64,000 bases of DNA from the NCBI GenBank assembly GCA_003993805.1, contig RSEF01000001.1:208518979-208582978 (forward strand), read 5' to 3'. This DNA comes from Himantopus leucocephalus (Eukaryota; Chordata; Aves; Charadriiformes; Recurvirostridae). Made by a program: the position numbers and the translations under genes. The notes under the pieces are model-generated. The model ran no database searches. It worked only from the letters and a program-made list of their open reading frames with translations, and was not told the DNA's origin. Position 1 is the first letter of the stretch. Every line of letters starts with the position of its first letter. Positions 23,520-35,600 of this stretch are shown here, one piece after another.

Positions 23520-26500
23520 TAATTTTCTATTAATTTGAGAGTTTGAGGGGCAGCTAGTTTACTAGCACGTAAGGCTTCAGTTTCATTGTACTAGGTACTG
23601 TGTTGTTAATCAAACTTTTGTCCCAACCTATTGACATTACGGTCTTAAAAATAAATGCTGTGCTTGTGCTTTGCATAGTGCTTGGCTTTTAACTAGAACA
23701 TTCCTGCAATCATAATCTTGCATGTTTTTCATTTAAATACATCATCTGTAGTTGCTCGATATTCCTTAAAAATGTAATTAAACCAATAACTTGTTTTCTT
23801 TTATTAATATTACTAATGGAAGAGAGAAAATCACCTCTTTCCCATTAATTACTTTGTTTATGCATTTCTTTAATGTTTTGGCCATCTTTACCTCAAAGAT
23901 TAGATTTGTTTGAGTTCGCCAATGATGATTCCAAGCAAGCTCTATGATTATTTTGGTTAAATTTTGCCTTTTGGAAGTAAATAACAGGGCCCCAATTCTC
24001 CAAACATGCTTAAGATTTCATCCTTACAGAAATTAGATTCCACATTTATTTTAGGCCCTTCTAGCATCGATTTTAAAATGGTTCATCCCTGAATTTTCTG
24101 CCATCCCTGAAATAGCGGCTGCCTTAACTGCAACAGAAGCAGTAAATACTAATTGCTGAGCTTCTGCTGCTTTGAAGTACCAGGTGGGAGACACCTCGAG
24201 GAAGTGCTCACGTGTAGGTTAGATTGGAGGCCGGGTTGATGTGTACATCACTTGGGCTACAGTTTGAAACAGGTGTGAAGTTGGTGGTATTTCTTTTAAG
24301 TAAGTTCTTTTTGTTACGTTGCAGCAAGAAACAAAGATTGCCACACTACATTATGCGACATCTTCATAGGTTTAGAAATGGTGGGGCATAGTAAGGCTCA
24401 GAGAAATAGAAAGAAGTGTCAGGCAGTGTCTAAGATACTGAGCTTTTGGTATAGTGCATTGTGCAAACAAAATTATCTGGTCTGAATTTTCAGATTTTGG
24501 AGGTTTCCTTATGCAGCTACCGAACATGCAGCACAGTGGGCCTGTTTTTAAGGAGATTTGAATATCCAGGAATGTTGGCACTAGTTGTAACCTCTTGATA
24601 GTGTTCAGGTGGCTGCTAGGAAGAGGAAACCACTTAATTGCTAGAAGTTTCCCAACTGTAAGTGAGTCCACAAGAAGCATAGGCCCAGTGGACTCCTATT
24701 CCTCTCTTGCACATTTGTTAGAGGTGTCGTGTTGGACTTCAGCAGTAGATGCTTTTTGGCTGTCCCCAGCCATGTGTGACACCCCCCCCCCCAGAGACAA
24801 TCAGCCTCTGGCAGATTTGATCTGGAGTAAGGACTTGGTAAGTGATGCTCCCAGCGAAAGTCTCCTGGACCATGTGTTATGGAAATGTGACGCACCAACG
24901 CTTGGTAGCTAATTTGAAGGGAAAAACATTACAAAAGCCATTTCAAATTTAAATGAAGCGGGACTAGACTTAACCAGCTTTAATAAATTTAATTTGTGGG
25001 CTGAAATTGCCTTTTTGCAGTTCAGAAAGCCCCAAGTTAGTTTGGTTTTGCTGAGTTAGCTCTATGGGGTTTCAACTGCAAATATTTCCATGCAATGTAC
25101 AACACATTTTGTAAACAAGGAAGTGATTGTGGGTTTATAGAACAATGTCGTTCCAGTAAAGTATAGTTGTTGGGAATAGATAGAATTTCTGGACATAAAA
25201 AAATACCTTTTTTTATCAGAGGGTGGCTTACTGGGTTGCTTTATTTTAGCATTGCTAATCTGGCTTTAGAAGGACTTTTTACATCACTCTATTGAATTCA
25301 GTTTTGCGAGTGTTCGTCAGCGTGAACAAGTCACACAGGTGTGTCCTTTGAAATCAATGAGTCAATGCTTTATGTCCCACCAACACACAGAAGGTGAGCA
25401 ACTGCTGTTAACGGAAATTTTAGAGCAGCAGTTTATAAACGGATGTAGAAATTCCCACGTAACTAATTTCTTCTGCTTCTTTCTTGTACAAAACAAGAAC
25501 AGAGTAATGGTTTCTCACCTAGGTAACATGATTACATCTAGCTGTGAAAATCTGCTAGATATAGTTCAAGCAAAGTTATTTGATGCAAGAGACTGAGAGC
25601 GGAGAGAATATTAATAAATCAGTTATTTGAAAGAATATTGAAACAGTTGGTTTCCAGGTACAGCAAGTTTAAAAAAAAAAAAATCCCACCAAAAATTTTG
25701 AACTAAGACTCTATATTAAAAATGTTTTAAAGTATTTCAGTCTTCAACCAGTGGCATTGATTTGACTTGGAACAATCGTTTCCAAAATTATTTTTAAAAA
25801 ATGAGAGACGTATTAAGCTGCAACAAAATGGAAGCATTTGTTTTGAAATAATGGCTTTCCTCTTTTTAAACTATGAATTCAAAATTTGTGCAAAGAATGA
25901 TTGGTTGGGTTTTTTTTAATCTAAGATTATTTAATAAAGACATTAATTAGGTTTAATACAACTATATTGCCTTCTGCAATGGGCCTTTACTACGTCTGTC
26001 GTCAGTGCAACCCACTATTATGACCAAATTAGAAATCGTCATCTCCCTACTCTCTCCTATTTTTGACTTCAAGGAGAATGTGCCATGTTTTAGAATGCTA
26101 AAGTATAATAGGTTATTTCTAGTTTTAACCCAGACGGAGGATTTGGAACTTTAAACAGTGCAAGTTGACTTTTCGGTAAATCTAACCAGAAGAGTTGCAG
26201 TGAACACTCACCTCCTGATTAAAGAATGTGCATTTAACAAACATCCTGCACATGCTGCAGTGCAGCAGCAGAATTTGCCTATTTGTGTTTTTTAAACTAA
26301 GATTGATATAATTAACAATTAGATTCACAACTAAATTCTGATCTACAGAATCTCTTAATAGGACAAGAGCCCATCAATCTTTAGGACTGCCTCCTTGCAA
26401 AATACATCCTAGAAAAGGAGTGATGACTAAAGTGTCCTTCTTCCACGCTCCAAGACGCCAACATCAGAGACTTACCAGCAGGGCTAAGATTTTAAAATAC

Positions 26501-28547
26501 TATTTTCAAAAGAGATCTGGGAATGCTATCTTTAGGCTGTCATGGACATGCAGGTATACCTAAAAGCACCAATAAATACACTTGGGGCGATACTCTTAAA
26601 GTCCACTTCTAAATGTGTTAATGCAACACATGCGCAAAGCACCGCTAACTGTGCCATTAATACGGAAGCACGTAGAGGCTGAGAGAGGTTCTGCGGAGTG
26701 AGGTCACTATTGAGAAAGAGTAGTTTTGCATAAATATTGGGCTGTACCCACACAGAAATCCTTTAAAAGAAAAAAGGAAGAAATACTGCTTCACAGTATT
26801 TGCAACCGTGAGAGTTTAATACCTCTTTCTACCTCTTTAAATAGGTAAATTTTTGTTATTACAGAGTACTACAGAACTCGATGTCATGGATGGAAGTGAA
26901 GCTGCAGAGTGTGGTGGTAGTGCAAAAGCAATCATCTAGTTTCTTTTGCTCCTGAATTGGACCTTGAAATTCTCTGTGTATCCAAGAAATTAAGCTCCTT
27001 GTTTCTTCCTATAGTCATTGGTGTGCAAGGTATGTTAGGGGAGGTCCGAGGAACAGCGGACTTTGCCATCTGGAGCAAGATTAGGAGCCAGCATCCAGAT
27101 CCACCAAAGAATTTAGGCACACTTTGCCTACCTACGTGCAATATCTAACCTTAGAGGCGACTATAGCTGTAATGGGCCCAGGCTTCTGCTGGTTCCCAAG
27201 GTGTCCAAATGTCTGCTGATGGGTGTCCCCAGAACTGCTGCATTTGACATTTCTGAGCAAGCAGATGCCTAGATCATGTCTCAGCTCTGTGGCAGTTCAA
27301 AGAGCTCGCATCTATTTTGCGTCTGGGTAAGATATAGGAGGCACTCCAGATTATACCTAATTGAGCCACACTCAGACGACAGTCATGAACTGGTCTTCCT
27401 TTTGTCCACCACCTTAGTAAGCTTACATAGCTTTTAGGAAAACTCAGATAAATATTATAAACTTAAATATTTATTTAGCAGGGCTTGGATTTCTGATGAG
27501 TGCCCTCTCTACCAAAGGGAGAGGCACTGTCTAAATCAGCTTTTTCCAAATTCTCTTAAAATCACTTTTGAGTCTGACACATCGGTTCAACAGAAGACGT
27601 AAGGTTTATAACTGAACATATTCAGCATAGTCCATCAGCTGTGCAAACAGGCTGCGTGTGAATCAGAGACACTGAATGGCTTCATCAGACTGTTGGAAGC
27701 TACAGCAGATGGGTCACTGACCTTTGCTGTGGGAGACGGCATCACTAAGCTATCCTGCGATCAAACCGAAGCGGGGGATACCCGATCAGCTCTGGTACAG
27801 AAGAAAGAAAGAGCTACTAAAACTATGTTATTCAGCACCTGGAATATCCTTGGAGATCTGGCCCAGACCATCTCAGTTTAATGTCGTTCATGAAATAAAT
27901 GCCCAAGGCCTGCAGAAATTCAGAAACTGTAATAAAAATGGAATTAACGGATTAAAGGAACTGTCACAGGTAGGAGAATGAACTGAGAAGCTAGGCCATC
28001 AGGGAGAAAGACATGATGCTTTTAACAACAGTGAAGAGTGTGATCAAACATATTTCCCTTCCCATTCATCATTTTTTTATTGTCTCTTTCATTTTTTTTC
28101 TATTTTAGGAGACATACAGACATAAAAAAAAGATTTAAGAACTTTTACTTTTTTTTCCTATGGTTTGTAGAAATATAGAGCAAAACAAAAGCAGGATAAA
28201 ATACTTCCCATGAAGAACCACATCTACACAGCCCACTTCTGCTACTCAGACTAGCCTATTTTGGGCTAGGTTGGATTTCTTAACACTGCTGCAGAGTGAA
28301 TGTTGCTCAAGTGTGAATTTTACTTGCCATCTATGTAGGACAAAGTGTTAAATGTTTCTGTGGCTTCCTCTGATACCTATAAAAAGAGCTGATTTCAAAG
28401 AAAATCCTAACTACTTTGCTTCCCTCTAGATAATTTGAAAAATCTAAGGAGCATTTCACTTGTGAAACTTCCCAATAAATAAAAAATAAAAATAGTTTGT
28501 CCTCTAAAACAACGGCAGTTCCTTTTATTTCGTACAGATTTTTCTTT
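23520..28547. other. Intergenic, no gene seen
   Basis: Five kilobases of mostly AT-rich sequence. A ten-base or longer C run sits at about 24781-24792. Slightly GC-richer stretches (24600-24900, 27030-27350, 27690-27860) may be old decayed repeats. Small open frames there show no known domain. Confidence 0.55.
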
Positions 28548-28552
28548 CTAAA

Positions 28553-28995
28553 GTGTCATGGTTTAACCCCCACCACGCAGCCGCTTGCTCACCCCGCCTT
28601 CCTCCCACCAGGGAGAAGAGGGAGAAGAGGAGGGAAAAGGAAAAGAACTCGTGAGTTGAGATAAAGACAGTTTAATAGTACAGTATCAGAAAAGGAAAAA
28701 TAATAACACCAGACACTCTCACTGTGTGGTGAATTGGCACCGTCCTGAGCAGTGATTGCAGATTTCCACCCCCTGGCTAACCCCCATTTATATATTGAGC
28801 CCGATGGCTACGGTATGGAATATTTCATTGGCCATTCCGTCGTTCTGTCTACTCTTCTATGGGAAGCTGAAAAAAAGTCTTTGAATAATGTAAACGTCAC
28901 TTAACAACAACTAAAAGCTATAGGTATTATTGACATTTCTTTCACAGCAATCACTAGAAGGATAAATTAATTCTTCCCCAGCTGAAACCAGGACA
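28553..28995 (-). mobile_element. Solo LTR, same family as 22533-22976, inverted
   Basis: Read on the minus strand the element starts TGTCCTGGTTTCAGCTGGGG, contains ATATTCCATACC, AATATATAAATGGGG (TATA-like) and ATTAAACTGTCTTTATCTC, and ends GGGTTAAACCATGACA. CTAAA occurs at 28548-28552 and 28996-29000, consistent with a 5-base target-site duplication plus one extra base at the left border. The ATTAAACTG..CTTT..TCT..ACYCAYGAGTT segment is shared with the other solo LTR 6 kb away, so both belong to one family. There is no internal retroviral sequence. Confidence 0.85.
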
Positions 28996-29000
28996 CTAAA

Positions 29001-30792
29001 TTAACCTCATTATTAGAAAAGCCCTTACTTTTCTCTTCAGAAGGTGAGTTTTTCCATTGTTGAAGGGACCACTGCACATGGACCAGGTAGGTCAGCATCT
29101 CTGCAGAGCCTGCTTGGGACAGTTATTGGTCCAGCTATAGGGGAAAGGGAGACCATGAAAGTTTCGTTCTTGAGGTCTATGGCATGTTCTGGAGGGAATT
29201 TTCTCCCCTCTGTTTCTATATCCTATTCCTGTGGAAACCACCTTCATAACCTCATTGGAAGTGGACTCAATGCCAGAAAGGTCATAAAAGTTATTAGTTG
29301 TTTATTAGATTTTACATAAGAAATGCAGTCCCTCTTGAAATTCACAACTCTTTTGGAGATGTTTGCTGACAACTTACATGTTTAATATTTTTCCCAGCCC
29401 TGATGTGTCACTGATGTACAACGCCAGTCTTTGTTTTGACTAAGCATTATGTAATGGTAAGCATTGTTTATAGTGCATCAGACCTGTGATAGGCAAGCCC
29501 AGAAAACCCAGAAGGCTGCGGTTCCTTGGGAAATTTTGAAAGAAGACTTCTACAGCAAATGCTGCAAAATGCATATCATTTAACAATGCACTCTATTAAT
29601 TTTCTAATGTGAATTCTTTATTACCTAGTATGCACACCTCCTGTAAGAAAGACGTTCTTTTCTATTCTTCTGAGGCTTTGATTCAGCAGTCACAGCGTAA
29701 CGTCTTGTGGCCCATGCAATTTAGAAATAAACTGGAACCACATTAGTCCCACCCTGTCTTAGAAAACCCTGTACCTATGAATGCAGTGGTACCGCGGGTT
29801 TGACCTACTTGGGTGCTGCACAGTTTTAGTAGTATTCTTGTGGTAGCTGCTAATTTTTTTTCCCTTCAGGAGTGGGTGATGCCTATATACAACCTGGTTA
29901 CAAGAGTGCTGTTTTAAGAAAGCCCAGCCACGCATGTCAAATTACTATCAGTGTCAAGGCTGTGGTTTGTTATTCAGTGGTATCGCTTCTCAGCTTATAA
30001 GTATTTTTGTTGTTTTAAGAATGAACGTAGTTGGAAGCCTAAAGAAATATAGAAATATTTTATATCCATTTGGTGGTTTTGTTTCAAAGTAAAGCTGATG
30101 TATGGCACTTTATGCCACCAAACATTGACCTTATATACTCATATTCTGCTCTGACCTGTTTTTCCACCAGCCAAGTGTCTGTGCCTCCTTGTTGTCCAAC
30201 TTTTGTCTGCTATTCCATCCCTCTTTTAATCAAGACTTACTTTGAGTCCTGCAGCTGAGACCCAGGAAAGTTTATCTATTAGTGGTGCCCGTTCTCTTTG
30301 TTTAAACCTTGTTTGAAATTCTTCCATTGATCCCAAAGAATCCAGACTGCTGTCATGAGTTAGTAAACCTGTACACCTTCAGAACTTTGTTTAACCATAA
30401 AAATAGCCATAGCTTGTCTATGACACCGGGAAACACTGAAACTATACTGTCCTTTGCTAAATATTATCTGCCTGAAAACCATGAACTTAATGTGCTTTTT
30501 TTGCATTTTTTTTGATGATTTCATTTGTGCATGTAATTTGCTTCTGTGAGCATGTCAAAAACATGTTAAGGAAAGGAGCAACCAAAGCAACTACCTAGTT
30601 TTAACCTCTGGATAACACTGGCAATAGAGTTTTACTGAGTGGTTCTAGCTATGGAGGTAGATATTCTTTTACCTAGTTCTCCAAGAGTAGTATCTGATGC
30701 CAAATAGATTTCATATATTGGAGCAGTGTTGAAGTGCTGTGAATGTTTTCAATAAATTAATTTTTCCATTGTAAAAACAATAAAATTGTAAT
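29001..30792. other. Intergenic, no gene seen
   Basis: AT-rich spacer between the second solo LTR and a CR1 piece. No recognised gene, exon or repeat. Confidence 0.6.
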
Positions 30793-30835
30793 TGCCATCC
30801 AGAGGGACCTTGACAAGCTTGAGAGGTGGGCCCAT
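30793..30835 (+). mobile_element. CR1 internal fragment truncated by assembly gap
   Basis: The phrase attgccatccagagggacc followed by ttgacaagcttgagaggtgg matches the CR1 region just upstream of the 3' third. It is broken off by the N gap, so its true right end is unknown. Confidence 0.75.
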
Positions 30836-30935
30836 NNNNNNNNNNNNNNNNNNNNNNNNNNNNNNNNNNNNNNNNNNNNNNNNNNNNNNNNNNNNNNNNN
30901 NNNNNNNNNNNNNNNNNNNNNNNNNNNNNNNNNNN
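30836..30935. other. Assembly gap, exactly 100 N
   Basis: Exactly one hundred N bases, a conventional placeholder for a gap of unknown size. CR1 sequence lies on the left and a pentamer satellite on the right. Confidence 0.98.
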
Positions 30936-30977
30936 CACCACACCACACCACACCACACCACACCACACCACACCACA
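30936..30977. repeat. CACCA pentamer tandem repeat at gap edge
   Basis: At least eight perfect units of CACCA (TGGTG on the other strand) directly against the gap. The array probably continues into the gap and may have caused the assembly break. Confidence 0.9.
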
Positions 30978-32440
30978 CGATTATGTTTAGACCTTTGCTA
31001 AGGGTTATTCCATACCACGCAGGGCCTAACCATAACTGTGATTTTGGGGCTGTGAGGACCCTCCAAGGCAGTTGTTATGACTAATTCATTCAAGTCCATT
31101 GTCTGGCAAAATGCATAATCAGAAATTAGCTCCAGTTGGAAGTTCACATACTGCTATTGAGAAACAAATTATGTTTGGAAGCCACAAACTGGAGGAGAGG
31201 ACTCAGCAAAAACACGATACCCTCAGCAGAGAATGGAGATACCCTCAGAGGAGACTGGAGATACCCTCAGAGGAGGCTGGGGAAAGCAATAATGTTCAAC
31301 AACAGAGGATAATTAAGAAAAAAAACCCTAGACATAAAATAAAAAAGAACATACAAAGACTCCATGGAAAATTTACTTCCTTTGTTTAGTATATTTCCCA
31401 TGGTTCTTTACAAGAAAAATTGGTGTTCATGTTTTTATGTTTTTATTTGGCACAGCTTTCACCGCACTTGGGTAGTAGCATTCATGTTTTGTTACACCAC
31501 GTGATCAAACCTGCAGACAATAAAGCTGATAATGCTTCATTTCAAGATTTACCCGTAACTAGTGCAATGCTTCTACTATCAAAACCAGAACAATTAGCTA
31601 TCATTACAGAAATCTGTATGTGTTGATTTCCTTCTAAGGCAACATCTTAATAACAAAACAAGAGTGAGCTTCCTTTCTGCGCCCCTTGCTGAGCTCCCCC
31701 TCGGGAGCACCTTGGGATCACCCTGCTCCACGGCTGTGATGGAGGTGCCTGTCAGGACACGGGGTTTTGCTGCAGCGCCTGGCACTGTCTGCCCATCTCC
31801 AGGTTTCTCTCTCTCGGTCACAGGGTCTCCAGGAGCAGGGCTGTCTCACTCCTCTGGGTACAAGAAGAAAAACACCGAGGTTCCCCCTGAGGAAATCCTG
31901 CCATACCTTGCTGCTGCGGGAAGCTGGGTAATTTAGAAAGACTTTTACTGTCCGCATATAAATATCATAGTGCATTTGGATGAGTGATAGGAATATATTC
32001 CTCTCACCTTTAATTGTGAGAAAGCTGACTTTTCTACTTACATTGTGTTTTAGATGGAGTTCAGCCCATCTGGAGAGGAATAGGGCTGGGGAGGGGAGCC
32101 ACTACAAACCAGTCCTCAGCCTGGCCAACATGAGAGAGGAAAGAAAAGGGGATATCAAGAAAAAAGTATTAAGAAACGCTTCTTGGAAATTAATCTAGAG
32201 CTCAGGTAGGGAGGTATGTTTATGTGCTGGGATGTTGCAAGAAGTAGATCACAGACTTCCACACAGGCTGACCGGGAAGCCATTCCAATAGCTGTGGTTT
32301 GGCTCTGGTTTGCAGATGTTCCACAATGTGCCCCAGTGACTGCAGCACCTTCTGGAAGCTTCTGCCAGCCCACGCTGGGCCCAACGGGGACTGTGCCACC
32401 CTGACCCTCCTCACCATGGGGCTCAAAGCCACCACGACCC
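30978..32440. other. Intergenic, includes unexplained GC-richer block
   Basis: Contains a 22-base tandem repeat at 31216-31281 and a GC-richer block at about 31660-32440 with short open frames on both strands, none of which I recognise. The block runs into a minus-strand CR1 end. It may be a decayed repeat or a non-coding transcript exon; neither can be shown here. Confidence 0.5.
31216..31281. repeat. 22-base tandem repeat, three units
   Basis: Three head-to-tail units beginning GATACCCTCAG (starts at 31216, 31238, 31260), with two to four substitutions between copies. Confidence 0.8.
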
Positions 32441-32690
32441 TCACAGAATCACAGAATCACGGAATGGTCAGGGTTGGAAGGGACCTCTAGAGATCATCTA
32501 GTCCAACCCCCCTGCCAGAGCAGGGTCACCAACAACAGACTGCACAGGGCGGCATCCAGGCAAGTTTTGAATATCTCCAGTGTGGGAGACTCCACCACCT
32601 CTCTGGGCAGCCTGTTCCAGTGCTCTGCCACCCTCAAAGCAAAGAAGTTCCTCCTCATGTTAAGATGGAACTTCCTCCTCGTGCCGGGGC
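32441..32690 (-). mobile_element. CR1 LINE 3' fragment
   Basis: Minus-strand CR1. It begins at its 3' end with tcacagaatcacagaatcac, then ggttggaagggacctctag, agatcatctagtccaaccc, ctctgggcagcctgttcca and a cttcctcct block. A 5'-truncated, non-coding copy. Confidence 0.93.
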
Positions 32691-32699
32691 TGATTTTAC

Positions 32700-35600
32700 C
32701 TACAACTGGCCATAACTTTAGTCTTGTTTTCTGCTAAGATTACACAGCTACTGAATTGTCTCTTTCCTGTCACAAGATGAATACGTTTTATTTAACTGGC
32801 TGAATTATTTCAAGGCAAATATTTTATTTACAACTGACTTGGTAAAACTTTTATAATTTCCACTTCCCAAGGACAATGCAGGCAAAAGGACAGGATGTTC
32901 AATGACGATGGCTTTCTCAATCGTTTCAGTTCATCCTGAATAGTTTTGTCAATACCAATGCAGCAATTCAGTAGAAAAAAATTGAGCTAGAACAAAGGAA
33001 GAATTTACCAAAGTGCCTAATGACATCCCCTTCCTCCTTAGGCCCTGCCGAGAAACAGGGTAAAGTTTGCTGATTCCTTACTTCCCAAAATGAAGACTGG
33101 ATTAATGGGAAAGCCACAAATTGGCTTCTCATTCTCGTCACGCTCCACGACCGCACACAGCAAAATCATCAGCAGACAGGAGGAAACCCACAGTGGTGCC
33201 GTTCTGCAGCAGCCACTGAAATTACACTGGGAGTTAACATGCCCTAAAAATCTTACAGTCTCTTTGTTTGGGGCGTACAATCATGGTCTTCCCTTTTGTT
33301 CCGGAAAAATAAGTCCTCAGTATGCAATGGGAAAGATATTATCCTGATAGGACTCCAAAGTAGTTACTACAAATAAATTTGTAGAATTGCAAAGAGATTG
33401 ATTGAATTATTCTGTTTTATTTCAGCACACTATAGAAACAAGTTTCTAAATAATATGTTCGTTTTCTAATATCTTTTTCCAAGATACAGATATGAAAATG
33501 TAGTTCTCAGTCCCACTTCAAATACTATAATTGGAAATGGGAGATTAAAAATAAAAAGACTAATATACCATGTTAGTCAAGAAAGTTTATGTGTATCTAA
33601 TAAGACTTTGTTTGTTCCTTAGAGCAGTGAGCTGTGATATGACAGAAATATAGGATCATATATGTACAAAATATATTTTTATTGAAGTCCAACGAAGTAC
33701 TGATCTAAAGAGATATTATTTAATACTCAATAAAGGCTCTCTTGCGCAGCTGTTAACCCTAATTCTCTGTAGAATTTCATCACTCTGAAAAATCTGTCTC
33801 CCATTTCAGACTATCACTTTTTTCCGCTGGCAAGTTTTCACATGCTATCCATTGAACCTATCCAGGACCTTGCCCTGTAACTCACATGTGTAGGGGCGTC
33901 AGTGTTAACACCGGATGTCTTAAATTCTTTATGAGTTTCTGTTCATGACTGATTTAAAACACCAGAAATATCGGTAACAGTATGTGCAGGTATTACCTTT
34001 TACTGAAAAGAAATATCACTTCTGATACCTAGAGCAACTAAATGTCTTCCATAACCATCATTAATTAAGCCCAGAGACTCAAAATATAACCTATATTTTT
34101 TCAGTCATCTGGTAATCAAATAGAAGAACATATTTGAAATCCCTGTTATTGCTAGAATCATTAGTTCAAAAGTATTGTCAAAGTTATAAGTATTTAATGC
34201 AGTTTTTCAACTCCATCACATTTCAGCTTCTGTGTTACAGAGCATGTGTCTAAGATATCGTTCCCCCTATTTGGTGAATGGCCATGAGGATCCGTCCTGG
34301 AACATTTGTAACCTCTGGCAAAAACTTCTGACTTAGCTAAAATGTCTACTTCTATTAGCCAAAGCGGCTGCAGGATGATTAAGCTATATTTGTGGCCCAG
34401 CTACCACAGGCTGAGGACAGCATACCACCCTGACTCAGTAGTTTTATATTCCCTTTAGCCACAAAAGCTCATCCTTGATGTCAGTATTTACGCTGCTCAA
34501 ATCCCTATATTAACAGGTAAATTTTTTTCAACAGGCATTTAACCTTGCACACTTGGATTTTAACTATGAGCTCTAGATACTAAACTTGAATCCACACTTC
34601 TGATGTTTTTCAAGCTTCTTCATAAGCTGTAGACCTGGAGAGAGCACTTCATGCACTTGCAGCCATTCATAACACGTGCTCCAGTAAGTACATCTCTAGC
34701 TTGACAGTGTAGAAACTGCCGTGTAGTGTTTACCAACTGCTGTGCTGCTATAAATTTGGCTGTTATACTTCCTTTCTTTATCATTAATGTGTGATGACTA
34801 GTGTTGTATGTGAGATATGGGTTTTCCATAGCCAATGTTTTAAAATATCTTTGTTTTGTAATAGGCAGTAAATATTTCCTCCTTGGAATGCAAAAACTCA
34901 TTCCAATGGAGGACAAAACAAAGCAAGTTCAAGATACCTCAGAAATCAGGGTCTGCTGTTTCATTAAACATTTTTGCTTATTCTACTTATTCCTGGGTGT
35001 TTTGAGTTCAGTACCAGGATATGAATCATGTGTTGTGTTTGCTGGACTTTTTATTTCATTTCATGGCATAATATAGACCGTCAGCTCCAGGACACCTAGG
35101 ATTACAGATATTTCACCATTCCAGACTTTGGGCTGTAGTTTCCTTCCCCCCTCACTTTGGTTCCTCTTTAATTTAATAGTTTCACACTAATAAGTTTATT
35201 AGTTGTTCTTGATAGCAGCTTCAGATAAAGAACACAGTTACACTGTATTTTGTTATGATTCTTTTATGTCTATCTTGGAAGGGGTTTTTTTTAACCAAGA
35301 ATTTGCTAATTAGGAAGCTACCTCCAGATATCTAACTAAGCAAAATTTCTTTAGCCATATCTTTCTCAAAGAAAGTCTTATTTTTAACATGCTTATCTGC
35401 AGTGAATTACAACTAGAACGCACATAATTTCATATAACTAGAGCTAGTCCTTCAAAAGAAATGGAGAGGGGAAACATGAATATCTGAGGAAAAAATTTCA
35501 ACCCATACATCAGCTTTTCTTCTATGTCTCCTTTTCATGGGAAAAATAAATACACCCACTAGCAAGACTGCTCCTTGATTAACTCTGCTTGAGCTTGGGA

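Noticed and set aside
30711..31001. Open frames through the N gap reading repeated VWCGV residues
   Set aside because: They are translations of the CACCA pentamer repeat and of unknown bases, not genes.
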